NCBI RefSeq assembly: GCF_012516475.1
Contig: NZ_CP051217.1
Location: forward strand, 558,001-622,000
Reading direction: 5' to 3'
Origin: Parasphingorhabdus halotolerans
GTDB taxonomy: Bacteria; Pseudomonadota; Alphaproteobacteria; Sphingomonadales; Sphingomonadaceae
Length of the DNA: 64,000 nt
How positions within the stretch are numbered: the first letter of the stretch is position 1; each line of letters begins with the position of its first letter. Of the stretch, positions 34,561 through 44,356 are shown piece by piece. Under the pieces are notes generated by a model, which did no database searches, was not told where the DNA came from, and saw nothing but the letters and a program-made list of their open reading frames with translations. The position numbers were made by a program, and so were the translations under genes.

Positions 34561-35445
34561 TTATCCGGTTTTAGCCCAGTCAGTGGATGCAATGCCCTGA
34601 ATATATAGCAGCGCCGTTAAATCGTTGTGCTGGATAGCTACATCTGCGGCCTGTGCCGCTTTGGGTTTGGCATGATAAGCCACGCCCATTCCTGCCGCCT
34701 GTATCATGGGGATATCATTAGCTCCGTCCCCTACAGCAATGCAATCTGCGAGCTGCAAACCATGTTTTCCCGCCGCGGATTGCAATATTTCTGCTTTGCG
34801 GCTCGCGTCAACTATCGGCCCATTGAGAGCACCCGTTAGTTTTTCTTGCGCTGCTCCCAGCACATTGGCCTCGAACCGCTCAAACCCGATTTGCCTGGCA
34901 ACCGGTTCTGCAAAGCTGGTGAAACCACCAGACACCAAAATCGTTTTTGCGCCGCGTTGTGCCATCGTCTTTACCAGAATTTCGGCCCCCGGCATGATCT
35001 TTACTCGATCATCAAGGCAGCGCTGGATTGCCGAGACTTCAAGACCAGCCAGCAAAGCTACCCTGCCCCGCAAGGCCTCTTCAAAATCGAGTTCGCCCTG
35101 CATCGCGCGCTCGGTGATTTCCGCTATTTGGGCCTTGATGCCCGCGTAATCTGCGAGTTCGTCGATACATTCGACGGTTATCATGGTGCTATCCATATCG
35201 GATATCAGTAGTTTTTTCTCACGATTTTCAGCGGGTTGAACGGCAATATCAGTCACACCATCTAGTGACGTCAAGGCGTCACGCCCATCTTCCATTGATC
35301 CTTCAAAGAAAATATCCACCACTCTGCCGTCAATAATCTCACCGGTTTCGGCAATCACACAGCCTCCAGCAACGAGCATATCCCGAGCCGAATTTAGCTC
35401 TCCCTTTTTCAACGTTTCTGCTGCTATTAGCGTGGCGATGAGCAT
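34561..35445 (-). CDS. serB: Phosphoserine phosphatase
   Basis: Last step of serine synthesis. 294 aa from ATG 35445 with GGAG at proper spacing; a longer frame upstream is antisense to miaA and rejected. The HAD nucleophile motif is DMDSTMIT (Asp, +2 Asp); motif 2 is LVSGGFTSF; motif 3 Lys and motif 4 is VGDGANDIPMI. The N-terminal 90 residues resemble the ACT-like regulatory region of longer SerB. Divergent from miaA, with overlapping 5' ends. Confidence 0.95.
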   Translation of the reverse strand: MLIATLIAAETLKKGELNSARDMLVAGGCVIAETGEIIDGRVVDIFFEGSMEDGRDALTSLDGVTDIAVQPAENREKKLLISDMDSTMITVECIDELADYAGIKAQIAEITERAMQGELDFEEALRGRVALLAGLEVSAIQRCLDDRVKIMPGAEILVKTMAQRGAKTILVSGGFTSFAEPVARQIGFERFEANVLGAAQEKLTGALNGPIVDASRKAEILQSAAGKHGLQLADCIAVGDGANDIPMIQAAGMGVAYHAKPKAAQAADVAIQHNDLTALLYIQGIASTDWAKTG

Positions 35446-36388
35446 GATTTCTCCGAATAAACAAAAGGAAGTGGTATTGATCGTTGGCCCAACCGCCAGC
35501 GGTAAATCCGCATTGGCACTGGAGCTGGCCAAAAAGCAAGCCCTGCAAAACCGGCAATCGGTGATAATCAACGCCGACAGCGCGCAAGTGTATCGTGATC
35601 TGCAAATATTGAGCGCAAGGCCTACGGAATCGGAAATGGAAGGCGTACCGCACAAGTTATATGGATATATAAACGGTGCCGAAGCTTGTTCAGCGGCGCG
35701 CTGGGCAAATGACGCCAAGACGGCAATTACGTCCGCCCATGAAAAAGACCATCTACCGATATTAGTGGGTGGGACGGGCCTTTATATAAGGACGCTGCTC
35801 AACGGTATCGCTCCCATCCCGGAAATTGATCCAGAAATCCGCGCTGAAATCAGGGCGATGGAGACGATGGAGGCTCAAACCGCGCTTCTCGCAGAAGACC
35901 CTATATCGGCAAAGCGCCTGAATCCCACAGATACAAGCCGGATTATGCGCGCTTTGGAAGTTGTGCGTTCGACTGGCCACCCGCTGGACTATTGGCATCA
36001 GCATATGACAGGCGGCATAGCGAGCGACATTTTGCTAAAGCCGTTGATATTGCTGCCACCGCGCGATTGGCTTTACGGGCGCTGTGACTTGCGGTTTGAG
36101 ATTATGATGAACGGCGGTGCGACCGACGAGGTGCGGCATCTTCTGAGCCTTAATCTGCGCAACGATTGTCCGGTTATGCGCGCCATTGGTGTGCGGGATA
36201 TTGCCGCAATGCTAAGGGACGAGATTGATCGAGATACCGCAATATCAAATGCGCAAATGGCAACCCGCCGCTATGCGAAGCGGCAATATACCTGGTTTCG
36301 CAATCAGTCCCCACCGGAATGGAAACGGTTGGAAGAGATATTAAATAACGACATTATCAACAATATTGAAACTATATTACAATATTAG
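35438..36388 (+). CDS. miaA: tRNA dimethylallyltransferase MiaA
   Basis: Adds the isopentenyl group to A37 of UNN-decoding tRNAs. 316 aa. P-loop VGPTASGKSALALELA, INADSAQVYRDLQILSARPT, HKLYGYI, GGTGLYIRTLLNGIAPIPEID and the C-terminal ATRRYAKRQYTWFRN are all present. Start could be ATG 35438 or 35444 or GTG 35432; none has a good SD. All three overlap the serB start codon region on the other strand, so the two genes share their first bases. Confidence 0.95.
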   Translation: MSMISPNKQKEVVLIVGPTASGKSALALELAKKQALQNRQSVIINADSAQVYRDLQILSARPTESEMEGVPHKLYGYINGAEACSAARWANDAKTAITSAHEKDHLPILVGGTGLYIRTLLNGIAPIPEIDPEIRAEIRAMETMEAQTALLAEDPISAKRLNPTDTSRIMRALEVVRSTGHPLDYWHQHMTGGIASDILLKPLILLPPRDWLYGRCDLRFEIMMNGGATDEVRHLLSLNLRNDCPVMRAIGVRDIAAMLRDEIDRDTAISNAQMATRRYAKRQYTWFRNQSPPEWKRLEEILNNDIINNIETILQY

Positions 36389-36391
36389 ATG

Positions 36392-36420
36392 TTGACATAA
36401 CATAATAGTGTGTGTAGCGA
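36392..36420 (+). promoter_or_regulatory. Candidate promoter of the ilv operon
   Basis: TTGACA at 36392-36397, a 17-base spacer, then TAGCGA (36415-36420), a weak -10. It lies in the 128-base gap before ilvB. Confidence 0.4.
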
Positions 36421-36516
36421 GCCGGACTTTATGCGGCTTTGTCCCAGAAGTTGTGCATTGCACACAAAGACCGCATCGCCTATCAAACCGCCGTCCTCCC
36501 TAGGTTGGCACAGTTA

Positions 36517-38274
36517 ATGGAGCATCACGTGGCCGAAAAATCCGGCGCAGATATATTGGTCGAAACCCTGATGGAACTCGGCGTGGATACCGTATTCGGT
36601 TATCCTGGCGGCGCAGTCTTGCCGATTTATGACGCGCTCTATGAGCACCCGAAAATCAAGCATATTCTTGTGCGCCATGAACAGGCCGCCACCCATGCGG
36701 CTGAGGGCTATGCGCGCTCCACTGGCAAACCCGGCGTTGTGCTGGTCACCTCCGGTCCCGGCGCAACCAACGCAGTCACTGGCATAACCGATGCGTTGAT
36801 GGACAGCATTCCGATGGTGGTCATAACCGGTCAGGTTGCGACCAATCTGATCGGCTCAGATGCCTTTCAGGAAGCAGATACCGTCGGCATAACGCGGCAT
36901 TGCACCAAACATAATTATCTGGTGAAAAAACCCTCGGACCTGGCGGGCGTTGTTCAGGAAGCTTTTCATATTGCCACACAAGGCCGCCCTGGCCCGGTTG
37001 TGATCGATATTCCCAAAAACGTGCAAGTCGCCGAAGCTGAGTTTTCGCGCCATAACGGCAAACATAATGGCCGCTATCAACCGCAGACTGAAGGCGATTT
37101 CAAAGCGATTAACGAAGCTGCCGAACTGATCATGAAGGCCAAAGCACCGGTGCTCTATACCGGCGGCGGTATCATAAACAGCGGACCAAAAGCCAGCCAG
37201 ACATTGCAGGAATTGGCGGCGCTAATGGGCGCACCGGTTACTTCAACATTGATGGGTCTTGGCGCATTTCCTGCCTCGTCCGATCAATGGCTTGGCATGT
37301 TGGGCATGCACGGCACTTTTGAAGCAAATATGGCGATGAACAAGGCCGATCTGGTTATCTGCCTTGGCGCTCGCTTTGATGATCGTATCACAGGCCGGAT
37401 TGACGCATTTTCGCCAAATAGCACAAAAATCCATGTCGATATCGACCGGTCGTCCATCAACAAGACCATCCGCGTTGATCTGCCGATTGTTGGCGACGTT
37501 GGCCGGGTGATGGAACAATTACTGGCGGTTCTGAAGGGGCGCAAGTTCTCGGCTCCGGGATATGACGAATGGTGGGCGCGGATCAAAGGCTGGCGCGCAA
37601 CCAATTGTCTCGAATTCCCGGAAAACAAAGAAGAAATCATGCCGCAACTTGCCATCCGCAAGTTGTGGGAAGCAACGCATGAGCGTAGCCCGATCATCAC
37701 AACCGAAGTTGGCCAGCATCAGATGTGGGCGGCGCAGCATTTTGATTTTGAATTACCCAATAAATGGCTGACCAGCGGCGGCTTGGGGACAATGGGCTAT
37801 GGCCTGCCGGCGGCGATTGGGGCGCAACTCGGTGATCCTGACGCGTTGGTCATAGATATTGCCGGTGAAGCGTCGATCCAGATGAATATTCAGGAGCTGG
37901 GCACCGCAACCCAATATCGGCTGCCAGTGAAAATATTCATTCTCAATAATGAGTATATGGGCATGGTCCGCCAGTGGCAGGAATTGACCTATGAGAGCCG
38001 TTATTCAAATAGTTACAGCGATAGTCTTCCAGATTTTGTGAAGCTTGCCGAGAGTTACGACTGGACCGGTATCCGTATCGAAGATCCTGCTGATCTGGAA
38101 GCCGGAATCGACAAGATGATCAATACCGACGGCCCTGTTTTAGTGGATTGCCGGGTCGCAAAACTCGCCAATTGCTTCCCGATGATTCCGTCTGGCGCAG
38201 CGCATACCGAAATGCTGCTTACCGCAGAGGACGTAAAAGGCACGATGGACGATACTGCAAAGGCACTTGTATAA
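36517..38274 (+). CDS. ilvB: Acetolactate synthase large subunit
   Basis: Thiamine-diphosphate enzyme for the first common step of valine, leucine and isoleucine synthesis. 585 aa from ATG 36517 (MEHHVAEKSGADILVETLMELGV). ThDP Glu in VRHEQAATHAAEGYARSTG; FAD region GMHGTFEANMAMNKADLVI; ThDP-Mg motif GEASIQMNIQELGTATQ with NNEYMGMVRQWQ. It overlaps ilvN by one base (TAATG). A 28-codon upstream frame ends exactly at its ATG. Confidence 0.96.
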   Translation: MEHHVAEKSGADILVETLMELGVDTVFGYPGGAVLPIYDALYEHPKIKHILVRHEQAATHAAEGYARSTGKPGVVLVTSGPGATNAVTGITDALMDSIPMVVITGQVATNLIGSDAFQEADTVGITRHCTKHNYLVKKPSDLAGVVQEAFHIATQGRPGPVVIDIPKNVQVAEAEFSRHNGKHNGRYQPQTEGDFKAINEAAELIMKAKAPVLYTGGGIINSGPKASQTLQELAALMGAPVTSTLMGLGAFPASSDQWLGMLGMHGTFEANMAMNKADLVICLGARFDDRITGRIDAFSPNSTKIHVDIDRSSINKTIRVDLPIVGDVGRVMEQLLAVLKGRKFSAPGYDEWWARIKGWRATNCLEFPENKEEIMPQLAIRKLWEATHERSPIITTEVGQHQMWAAQHFDFELPNKWLTSGGLGTMGYGLPAAIGAQLGDPDALVIDIAGEASIQMNIQELGTATQYRLPVKIFILNNEYMGMVRQWQELTYESRYSNSYSDSLPDFVKLAESYDWTGIRIEDPADLEAGIDKMINTDGPVLVDCRVAKLANCFPMIPSGAAHTEMLLTAEDVKGTMDDTAKALV

Positions 38275-38789
38275 TGCATATTCAAGACGAAGCCGTCGAA
38301 CGCCATGTTCTCGCCGTTCTCGTGGACAACGAGGCCGGTATTTTGGCGCGTATCGCGGGTATGTTCACCGCACGCGGTTACAATATCGAAAGCCTGACTG
38401 TGGCTGATATCAGCGAAGATCACGCAATTAGCCGGATTACAATCGCCACCAACGGTCCTCCACATGTTATCGAACAGATTATCCACCAGCTCGACCGGCT
38501 TGTGCCCGTCCACAGCGTTCGGGATCTGACGGAATCCGGACCACACGTGCAACGTGAACTGGCATTGGTTAAAGTCGCAGGCAAAGGCGATAACCGGATC
38601 GAGGCCATGCGTCTTGCCGATGCCTATCGCGCGCGGATTGTCGATGCGTCTACCGAGAGCTTTATTTTTGAGATCACGGGTGCGCCTGAGAAAATTCAAA
38701 CCTTTGTGGCGCTCATGCGAGAAGTTGGGCTCGTTGAAGTCGGCCGAACAGGGGTTGTTGCAGTCGGACGCGGTCCGAACGCCGGATGA
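38274..38789 (+). CDS. ilvN: Acetolactate synthase small (regulatory) subunit
   Basis: Valine-sensitive ACT-domain subunit that activates IlvB. 171 aa, usual length for the IlvH/IlvN class. The ACT domain opens RHVLAVLVDNEAGILARIAGMFTARGYNIESLTV, followed by ISRITIATNG; the C-terminal ALS_ss_C domain ends TGVVAVGRG. The start overlaps the ilvB stop and its own stop overlaps the next gene (ATGA). Confidence 0.96.
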   Translation: MHIQDEAVERHVLAVLVDNEAGILARIAGMFTARGYNIESLTVADISEDHAISRITIATNGPPHVIEQIIHQLDRLVPVHSVRDLTESGPHVQRELALVKVAGKGDNRIEAMRLADAYRARIVDASTESFIFEITGAPEKIQTFVALMREVGLVEVGRTGVVAVGRGPNAG

Positions 38790-39154
38790 ATGAAATACTG
38801 CTCTTTCTCGCCGCATGTCTTGCGGTGGCTACGTTGTTAATCCACTCGATTGTCGGGGAAAATCGTCTGATAACGCCGCTGGTTAAATCCAACGATGGCG
38901 TGATGCAAGCCGATCTGGCAAAGCAGGTCATCCGTTTCGCTTGGCATTTCACGAGCTTACTGGGATTGATTGCAGTCTATATTCTGTTCGATGCCGCACA
39001 ACGTTTTGAGACTGCGGACAAAATGCTACTGGCGATAACTGGAGGCGTGTTTTTACTTTCCGGAGTTTACGATGCTGTCGTCACTAAAGGCAGACATATC
39101 GGATGGCCCTTTCTCTTTGCCATCGGAATACTCACCATTATTGCAATCATCTAA
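38786..39154 (+). CDS. Four-TM membrane protein between ilvN and ilvC
   Basis: 122 aa, not a recognised family. Four hydrophobic segments: ILLFLAACLAVATLLIHSIVG, FTSLLGLIAVYILF, MLLAITGGVFLLSGVYDAVV and GWPFLFAIGILTIIAII. There is a loop with HSIVGENRLITPLV before the second. It overlaps ilvN by four bases and ends 18 bases before ilvC, so it is co-expressed with branched-chain synthesis. A transport role is imaginable but not supported by any motif. Confidence 0.75.
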   Translation: MNEILLFLAACLAVATLLIHSIVGENRLITPLVKSNDGVMQADLAKQVIRFAWHFTSLLGLIAVYILFDAAQRFETADKMLLAITGGVFLLSGVYDAVVTKGRHIGWPFLFAIGILTIIAII

Positions 39155-40192
<1,038 letters not shown>

Positions 40193-40262
40193 ACCACGAA
40201 CTCGCTGGCAATTGGGATGATCGGTCGCTAGTTTATGGCGATTGATCAAAAGGAGTCCCCCA

Positions 40263-40937
40263 ATGCATAGGAAGTTCAAGGCAATGTTACCCGTGGGAGC
40301 CGCCGCCGTGGCTATTGCGATAGCTATTCCCGCAATCGCTGATAATCACGGAAAGGCACCTGATCCGTCGATTCCCGGCCAGATGGATACAAGCCGGGTG
40401 GCAGCGGGTAGCTACGCTACTGATCCAGGCCATACCCTTGTTAGCTGGAAGGTCAGTCACTTTGGGTTCAACGATTATATCGGCCTGTTCGGCAATATAA
40501 CTGGCACCATGCAACTTGATCCCGTCAATCCACAAGCGGCAAAAGTCGATATCAGCATTCCGGTGGCCGAGGTTACAACCGCGAGTGAAGGTCTTACCGG
40601 CCACCTTCTGCGCGCACCCAAGGAAGAAGGTGGAAACCCGGATTTCTTCGGCCCTGAACCGGATGCTGCCCGCTTTGTGTCAACGGCAGTAAAAGTCGCC
40701 GAAAACGGGACCGATGCGACAATCAATGGCGACCTGACCCTGAATGGTGTCACCAAACCCGTCACCATTGATGCAAAATTTTCCGGTGCCGGTACCAATC
40801 CGTTCAACAAGAAAGAAACGGTCGGCTTCCACGGAAAAACGATCATCAAGCGTTCGGATTTCGGTGTAATGTACGGTATTCCGGTCGTCTCGGATGAGGT
40901 CCACCTCAAGATCAGCGTGGCGTTTGAAAAGCAATAG
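40263..40937 (+). CDS. YceI family periplasmic lipid-binding protein
   Basis: 224 aa from ATG 40263, with AAAGGAG seven bases before it. Signal peptide ends near AIPAIADN. The YceI lipocalin-like barrel is seen in YATDPGHTLVSWKVSHFGFNDYIGLFGNITGTMQLDP, VTGDLTLNGVTKPV-like NGDLTLNGVTKPVTIDAKF, and IKRSDFGVMYGIPVVSDEVHLKI. Family members bind isoprenoids or other long lipids in the periplasm. It stands alone and ends in a strong terminator. Confidence 0.92.
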   Translation: MHRKFKAMLPVGAAAVAIAIAIPAIADNHGKAPDPSIPGQMDTSRVAAGSYATDPGHTLVSWKVSHFGFNDYIGLFGNITGTMQLDPVNPQAAKVDISIPVAEVTTASEGLTGHLLRAPKEEGGNPDFFGPEPDAARFVSTAVKVAENGTDATINGDLTLNGVTKPVTIDAKFSGAGTNPFNKKETVGFHGKTIIKRSDFGVMYGIPVVSDEVHLKISVAFEKQ

Positions 40938-40940
40938 ACC

Positions 40941-40976
40941 AAAAAAAGCGGCGAAGAGTTGGTCTTCGCCGCTTTT
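40941..40976. terminator. Bidirectional terminator between yceI and the YHS lipoprotein
   Basis: Stem AAAAGCGGCGAAGA / TCTTCGCCGCTTTT with a 5-base loop, A7 before and T4 after. It serves two convergent genes. Confidence 0.92.
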
Positions 40977-40994
40977 CAATGTCGACGTCAATAA

Positions 40995-41582
40995 TTACTG
41001 ATTATCAAAAGTCGCATCTTCGGGAACCTTCGGCCACGCGGCGTCGGCTTTCTCGATAAATCCGGGAATATCTGTCAGCCAGGTGTCCTGCACCATTTGA
41101 TTAAAATTCAGATAGAGCTTGCCATCAACAATCTTGTACTTCGTCGGATCACCTGAAGCGAGACGGCCACGGGACATCGCCCATGCGCAATGTCCACCAT
41201 ATTGCGGCGCAAAGGCAGCCGGATCGGCCTTGAACTTTTCAGCATTTGCAGCGCTGGAAAAATAATAGTCAAAATCGTTATATTTCACGCCGAAATCTTT
41301 TGATCCTTTAACAGGAACGCCGTCGCCCTCAAAATAACTTACCGGATCATAGCCGCTTACAGCAACATTTGCCGGGCCTTTGGGATCGATAAATACCGGG
41401 CCCTGCATGTCATCAGTGACCCGTGCAAAATCGATCATAGGCATATCTGTGCCAGGCATAGTATCGCCAGTTTCGGTAACAGTTGAGCCGGTGTCGGTAT
41501 CGGCTGCATCATCCGCTGCGGGCGGTGAACAGGCGATGGGTAGAAATGCGATCATTGTGATCGCCAGAAATTTCGATTTCAT
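40995..41582 (-). CDS. YHS-domain lipoprotein
   Basis: 195 aa. Lipobox LPIACS after MKSKFLAITMIAF, so a predicted lipoprotein, followed by an Asp/Thr-rich acidic linker. The YHS domain is near residues 75-125 (VSGYDPVSYFEGDGVPVKGSKDFGVKYNDFDYYFSSAANAEKFKADP); it resembles metal-binding YHS modules but with VSGYDPVSYF as in short exported relatives. FAPQYGGHCAWAMSRG has one Cys and His that might bind metal. Function unknown. Confidence 0.85.
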   Translation of the reverse strand: MKSKFLAITMIAFLPIACSPPAADDAADTDTGSTVTETGDTMPGTDMPMIDFARVTDDMQGPVFIDPKGPANVAVSGYDPVSYFEGDGVPVKGSKDFGVKYNDFDYYFSSAANAEKFKADPAAFAPQYGGHCAWAMSRGRLASGDPTKYKIVDGKLYLNFNQMVQDTWLTDIPGFIEKADAAWPKVPEDATFDNQ

Positions 41583-41728
41583 TTGAATGTCCTTCTCATT
41601 CGGCGAAACAGCTTTGATAGAGAGAAATTCTGTTTAGGCTGTAACCCTCAAGAGATATTTCGCGAGTTCGCCTGTAAAAGTTTCAGTCAATCAAAAATAA
41701 TTATCAAAGTATTGAAAAATAGTATTTT

Positions 41729-42352
41729 TTATTGCGGCTTCATGGCGTCCACGGCAGCATTGTCGACGGCCTCTGCTGCTGCCGCGGCTGCATCAGCCGC
41801 CGCATCCGACATGCCCTCCGCATAGCTATCGGAAGCCATCGCATCATCTGCCGCGAGGGCTGCTGCATCGTTCTTCTCTGCTTCGCACGATTTCAGCTTT
41901 GTAAATGCTTCGCGGAAACCCGACACATCCAGGTCCGCCAGCAAGATGTTACCGCGATATAATTGCAAAGCGTTGCTTTCGGCGATGCGATCCAACAGAT
42001 CGTCTGTGATCCCGGCGGTGTAAGACTTGTTCTCCGGTACATTATATCCAAGAACATCGTATGTTTTGGCATCAGCAAAATGTTCCCCAGCGCCAATTTT
42101 TACTGGAATGACCTTCTCTCCAATAACCCCTTTGAATTTGGGATAATAGACTTCAAGATCATAATGACCTTCGTGCAAGCTCACTACTACACCCTTGCCA
42201 TCAGCCCATTCGGCATCGATCGAGCAATCGGAATCCATGATCGACCAATTGTTGTTTTCGGCGACAGGATGACGATCATCGTCCTGCGCTTGTGCGACTG
42301 TAGCGGACATCAGAACCGCAATGATCAAAAAACGGCTGCTCATGCATTCCAT
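41729..42352 (-). CDS. Exported protein of unknown function with Ala-rich acidic tail
   Basis: 207 aa from ATG 42352 (alternative 42343). Signal peptide SSRFLIIAVLMSATVAQAQDDD. The middle 120 residues look like a soluble beta-rich domain (NWSIMDSDCSIDAEWADGKGVVVSLHEGHYDLEVYYP), with two Cys (DCSID and KSCEA) able to form a disulfide. The last 45 residues are almost only Ala, Asp, Glu and Ser (ADDAMASDSYAEGMSDAAADAAAAAAEAV). Family not recognised. Confidence 0.7.
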   Translation of the reverse strand: MECMSSRFLIIAVLMSATVAQAQDDDRHPVAENNNWSIMDSDCSIDAEWADGKGVVVSLHEGHYDLEVYYPKFKGVIGEKVIPVKIGAGEHFADAKTYDVLGYNVPENKSYTAGITDDLLDRIAESNALQLYRGNILLADLDVSGFREAFTKLKSCEAEKNDAAALAADDAMASDSYAEGMSDAAADAAAAAAEAVDNAAVDAMKPQ

Positions 42353-42416
42353 ATATGCCTGTCCGGAGTTCGGCTCAAGCAAATTAGCGCTGGACAAATA
42401 TTGGTGAATTCTGGAT

Positions 42417-42470
42417 ATGGAAATGATGCAACGGTCTGAACTAATACTCCTTCGACTTACCCGCCCTTAG
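42417..42470 (+). CDS. leuL: Leucine leader peptide of leuA
   Basis: 17 codons: MEMMQRSELILLRLTRP, with four Leu and one Ile codon within eight codons (Leu-Ile-Leu-Leu-Arg-Leu), then TAG. The stop sits in the left arm of a strong hairpin (42464-42516) that precedes leuA by 78 bases. This is the layout of ribosome-mediated transcription attenuation: leucine shortage would stall the ribosome at the Leu codons. Several in-frame ATGs could start it (42417, 42423, 42426). Confidence 0.7.
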   Translation: MEMMQRSELILLRLTRP

Positions 42471-42524
42471 GCGTGCCATTGCCGCTGCGCGCAAGCCGCA
42501 GCACCCCGCCTAAGGGATGATTTT
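42464..42524 (+). promoter_or_regulatory. leuA attenuator hairpin
   Basis: Perfect 10-bp arms CCCTTAGGCG (42464-42473) and CGCCTAAGGG (42507-42516), with a nested GCTGCG (42484-42489) / CGCAGC (42497-42502) stem and a GTGC/GCAC pairing beside it. TTTT follows at 42521. The left arm covers the leader peptide stop, so translation would control folding. Confidence 0.7.
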
Positions 42525-42593
42525 CCACCAAATGAAATCAACGGACCGAGATTGACCTTTGCGCTGTCTCGCGAGCAGCATAAGAGAAGAACC

Positions 42594-44252
42594 ATGCACC
42601 CAAATCCATCACATAAATATCGCCCGTTTCCGCAAATTGATTTGCCAGATCGGCAGTGGCCGTCAAAAACCATAACCAAAGCCCCACGCTGGCTCTCGAC
42701 CGATCTGCGCGACGGCAATCAGGCTCTAATTGACCCGATGGACGCGCAAAAGAAGCAACGTTTTTTTGATTTACTGATAAAAATCGGGATCAAGGAAATT
42801 GAAGTTGGCTTTCCGTCTGCGGGCGCTACCGACTTTGATTTTATCTCTGGTCTCGTGAAATCAGGCAAGATCCCGGATGACGTCATGGTGCAAGTTTTGA
42901 CCCAATCCCGCCGGGACCTGATCGAAACCAGTTTTGCCAGCCTTGAAGGAGCGAAGCAGGCGATTGTGCATCTTTATAACGCGGTCTCCCCTGCCTGGCG
43001 CGATGTCGTGTTCAAGCTGGACAAACAAGGCGTCAAGGATATCGCCCGTGAAGGTGCTTCGATATTACGCGAACAGGCGGAGAAATATCCCGATACCGAC
43101 TGGCATTTTGAATATTCACCGGAAACATTTTCAACTGCTGAACTGGATTTCAGTTTGGAAGTCGTCGAGGCGGTGATGGAAATACTGGAGCCGACAGCTG
43201 AAAAACCGTTGATTTTGAACCTTCCTGCTACGGTGGAAGCGTCCACCCCCAATATCTACGCTGATCAGGTCGAATGGATGTGCAAGCATATCAGCAAGCG
43301 CGACCATGTTATAATCAGTCTGCACACTCATAATGATCGCGGCTCCGGAATAGCCGCATCCGAACTGGGCTTGATGGCTGGTGCAGACCGGGTGGAAGGT
43401 TGCTTGTTCGGCAATGGCGAGCGCACTGGCAATGTGGATTTGGTGACATTGGGCCTGAATATGTATACTCAAGGTATTGATCCAGAAATTGATTTTTCGA
43501 ACATGGACGAGATTGTCAAAACGGTAGAATATTGCAACCAGTTGCCGGTTCCTGCCCGCCACCCTTATGCGGGCGAACTGGTGTTCACCGCCTTTTCCGG
43601 TTCGCATCAGGATGCGATTAAAAAGGGTTTCACGGCGCAAGAACAGCGCAATGACGAGCTGTGGAATGTTCCCTATTTGCCGATTGATCCGCGTGATATT
43701 GGCCGCGACTATGAAGCGGTCATCCGGGTTAACAGCCAGTCTGGCAAGGGCGGTATTGCCTGGATATTGGAACAGGATCAGGGACTGAAACTGCCCAAGC
43801 GCCTGCAAGCCAATTTCAGCCGGACGGTCCAGGAACTGGCCGATGAAACGAGCCGCGAGCTATCGTCCGAAGATATCTGGGGTGTATTCCGACAGCGCTA
43901 TCACCTTGATGGCAGCGGACGATATAGCCTGGTCGACTATGACGAAAGTAAATCCGGAACCGACCGGATATTTGTCGGTAAGGTTAAAGGACCGGATGGC
44001 ACAATCTCTGTCAGTGGGCGCGGCAACGGGTTGATATCCAGCGTGGTTGATGCGGTTTCTTCTGCGCTCGGCGTTGAACTGGAGATAATGGACTATTCAG
44101 AACATGCGCTGGGTTCTGGCAAAGACGCGCAGGCCGCCGCTTATATTGAGTGCAAATCCGCTGACGGGCGTGAATTTTATGGTGTCGGGATTAATAGCGA
44201 TGTCGCGCGCGCATCAGTTGAGGCCTTGCTCAGCGCCGTAAACCGGATTTAG
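42594..44252 (+). CDS. leuA: 2-isopropylmalate synthase, LeuA type 2
   Basis: First committed step of leucine synthesis (acetyl-CoA + 2-oxoisovalerate). 552 aa from ATG 42594. It is the long LeuA2 class (actinobacterial and fungal-like) rather than the E. coli class. Catalytic start [20 protein letters not shown]; metal site [40 protein letters not shown]; and a C-terminal leucine-binding regulatory domain ending [16 protein letters not shown]. Preceded by a leader peptide and attenuator, so leucine regulation is likely at two levels. Confidence 0.96.
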   Translation: MHPNPSHKYRPFPQIDLPDRQWPSKTITKAPRWLSTDLRDGNQALIDPMDAQKKQRFFDLLIKIGIKEIEVGFPSAGATDFDFISGLVKSGKIPDDVMVQVLTQSRRDLIETSFASLEGAKQAIVHLYNAVSPAWRDVVFKLDKQGVKDIAREGASILREQAEKYPDTDWHFEYSPETFSTAELDFSLEVVEAVMEILEPTAEKPLILNLPATVEASTPNIYADQVEWMCKHISKRDHVIISLHTHNDRGSGIAASELGLMAGADRVEGCLFGNGERTGNVDLVTLGLNMYTQGIDPEIDFSNMDEIVKTVEYCNQLPVPARHPYAGELVFTAFSGSHQDAIKKGFTAQEQRNDELWNVPYLPIDPRDIGRDYEAVIRVNSQSGKGGIAWILEQDQGLKLPKRLQANFSRTVQELADETSRELSSEDIWGVFRQRYHLDGSGRYSLVDYDESKSGTDRIFVGKVKGPDGTISVSGRGNGLISSVVDAVSSALGVELEIMDYSEHALGSGKDAQAAAYIECKSADGREFYGVGINSDVARASVEALLSAVNRI

Positions 44253-44356
44253 GTGATCGAAAGGGCATCTTTCTTAATTGTTCGATTAAAATAACAGTAG
44301 CATCGAACGGGCCTTCGTATATGTCCCGATAAACGCATCTATCCAATGGGGAATTT

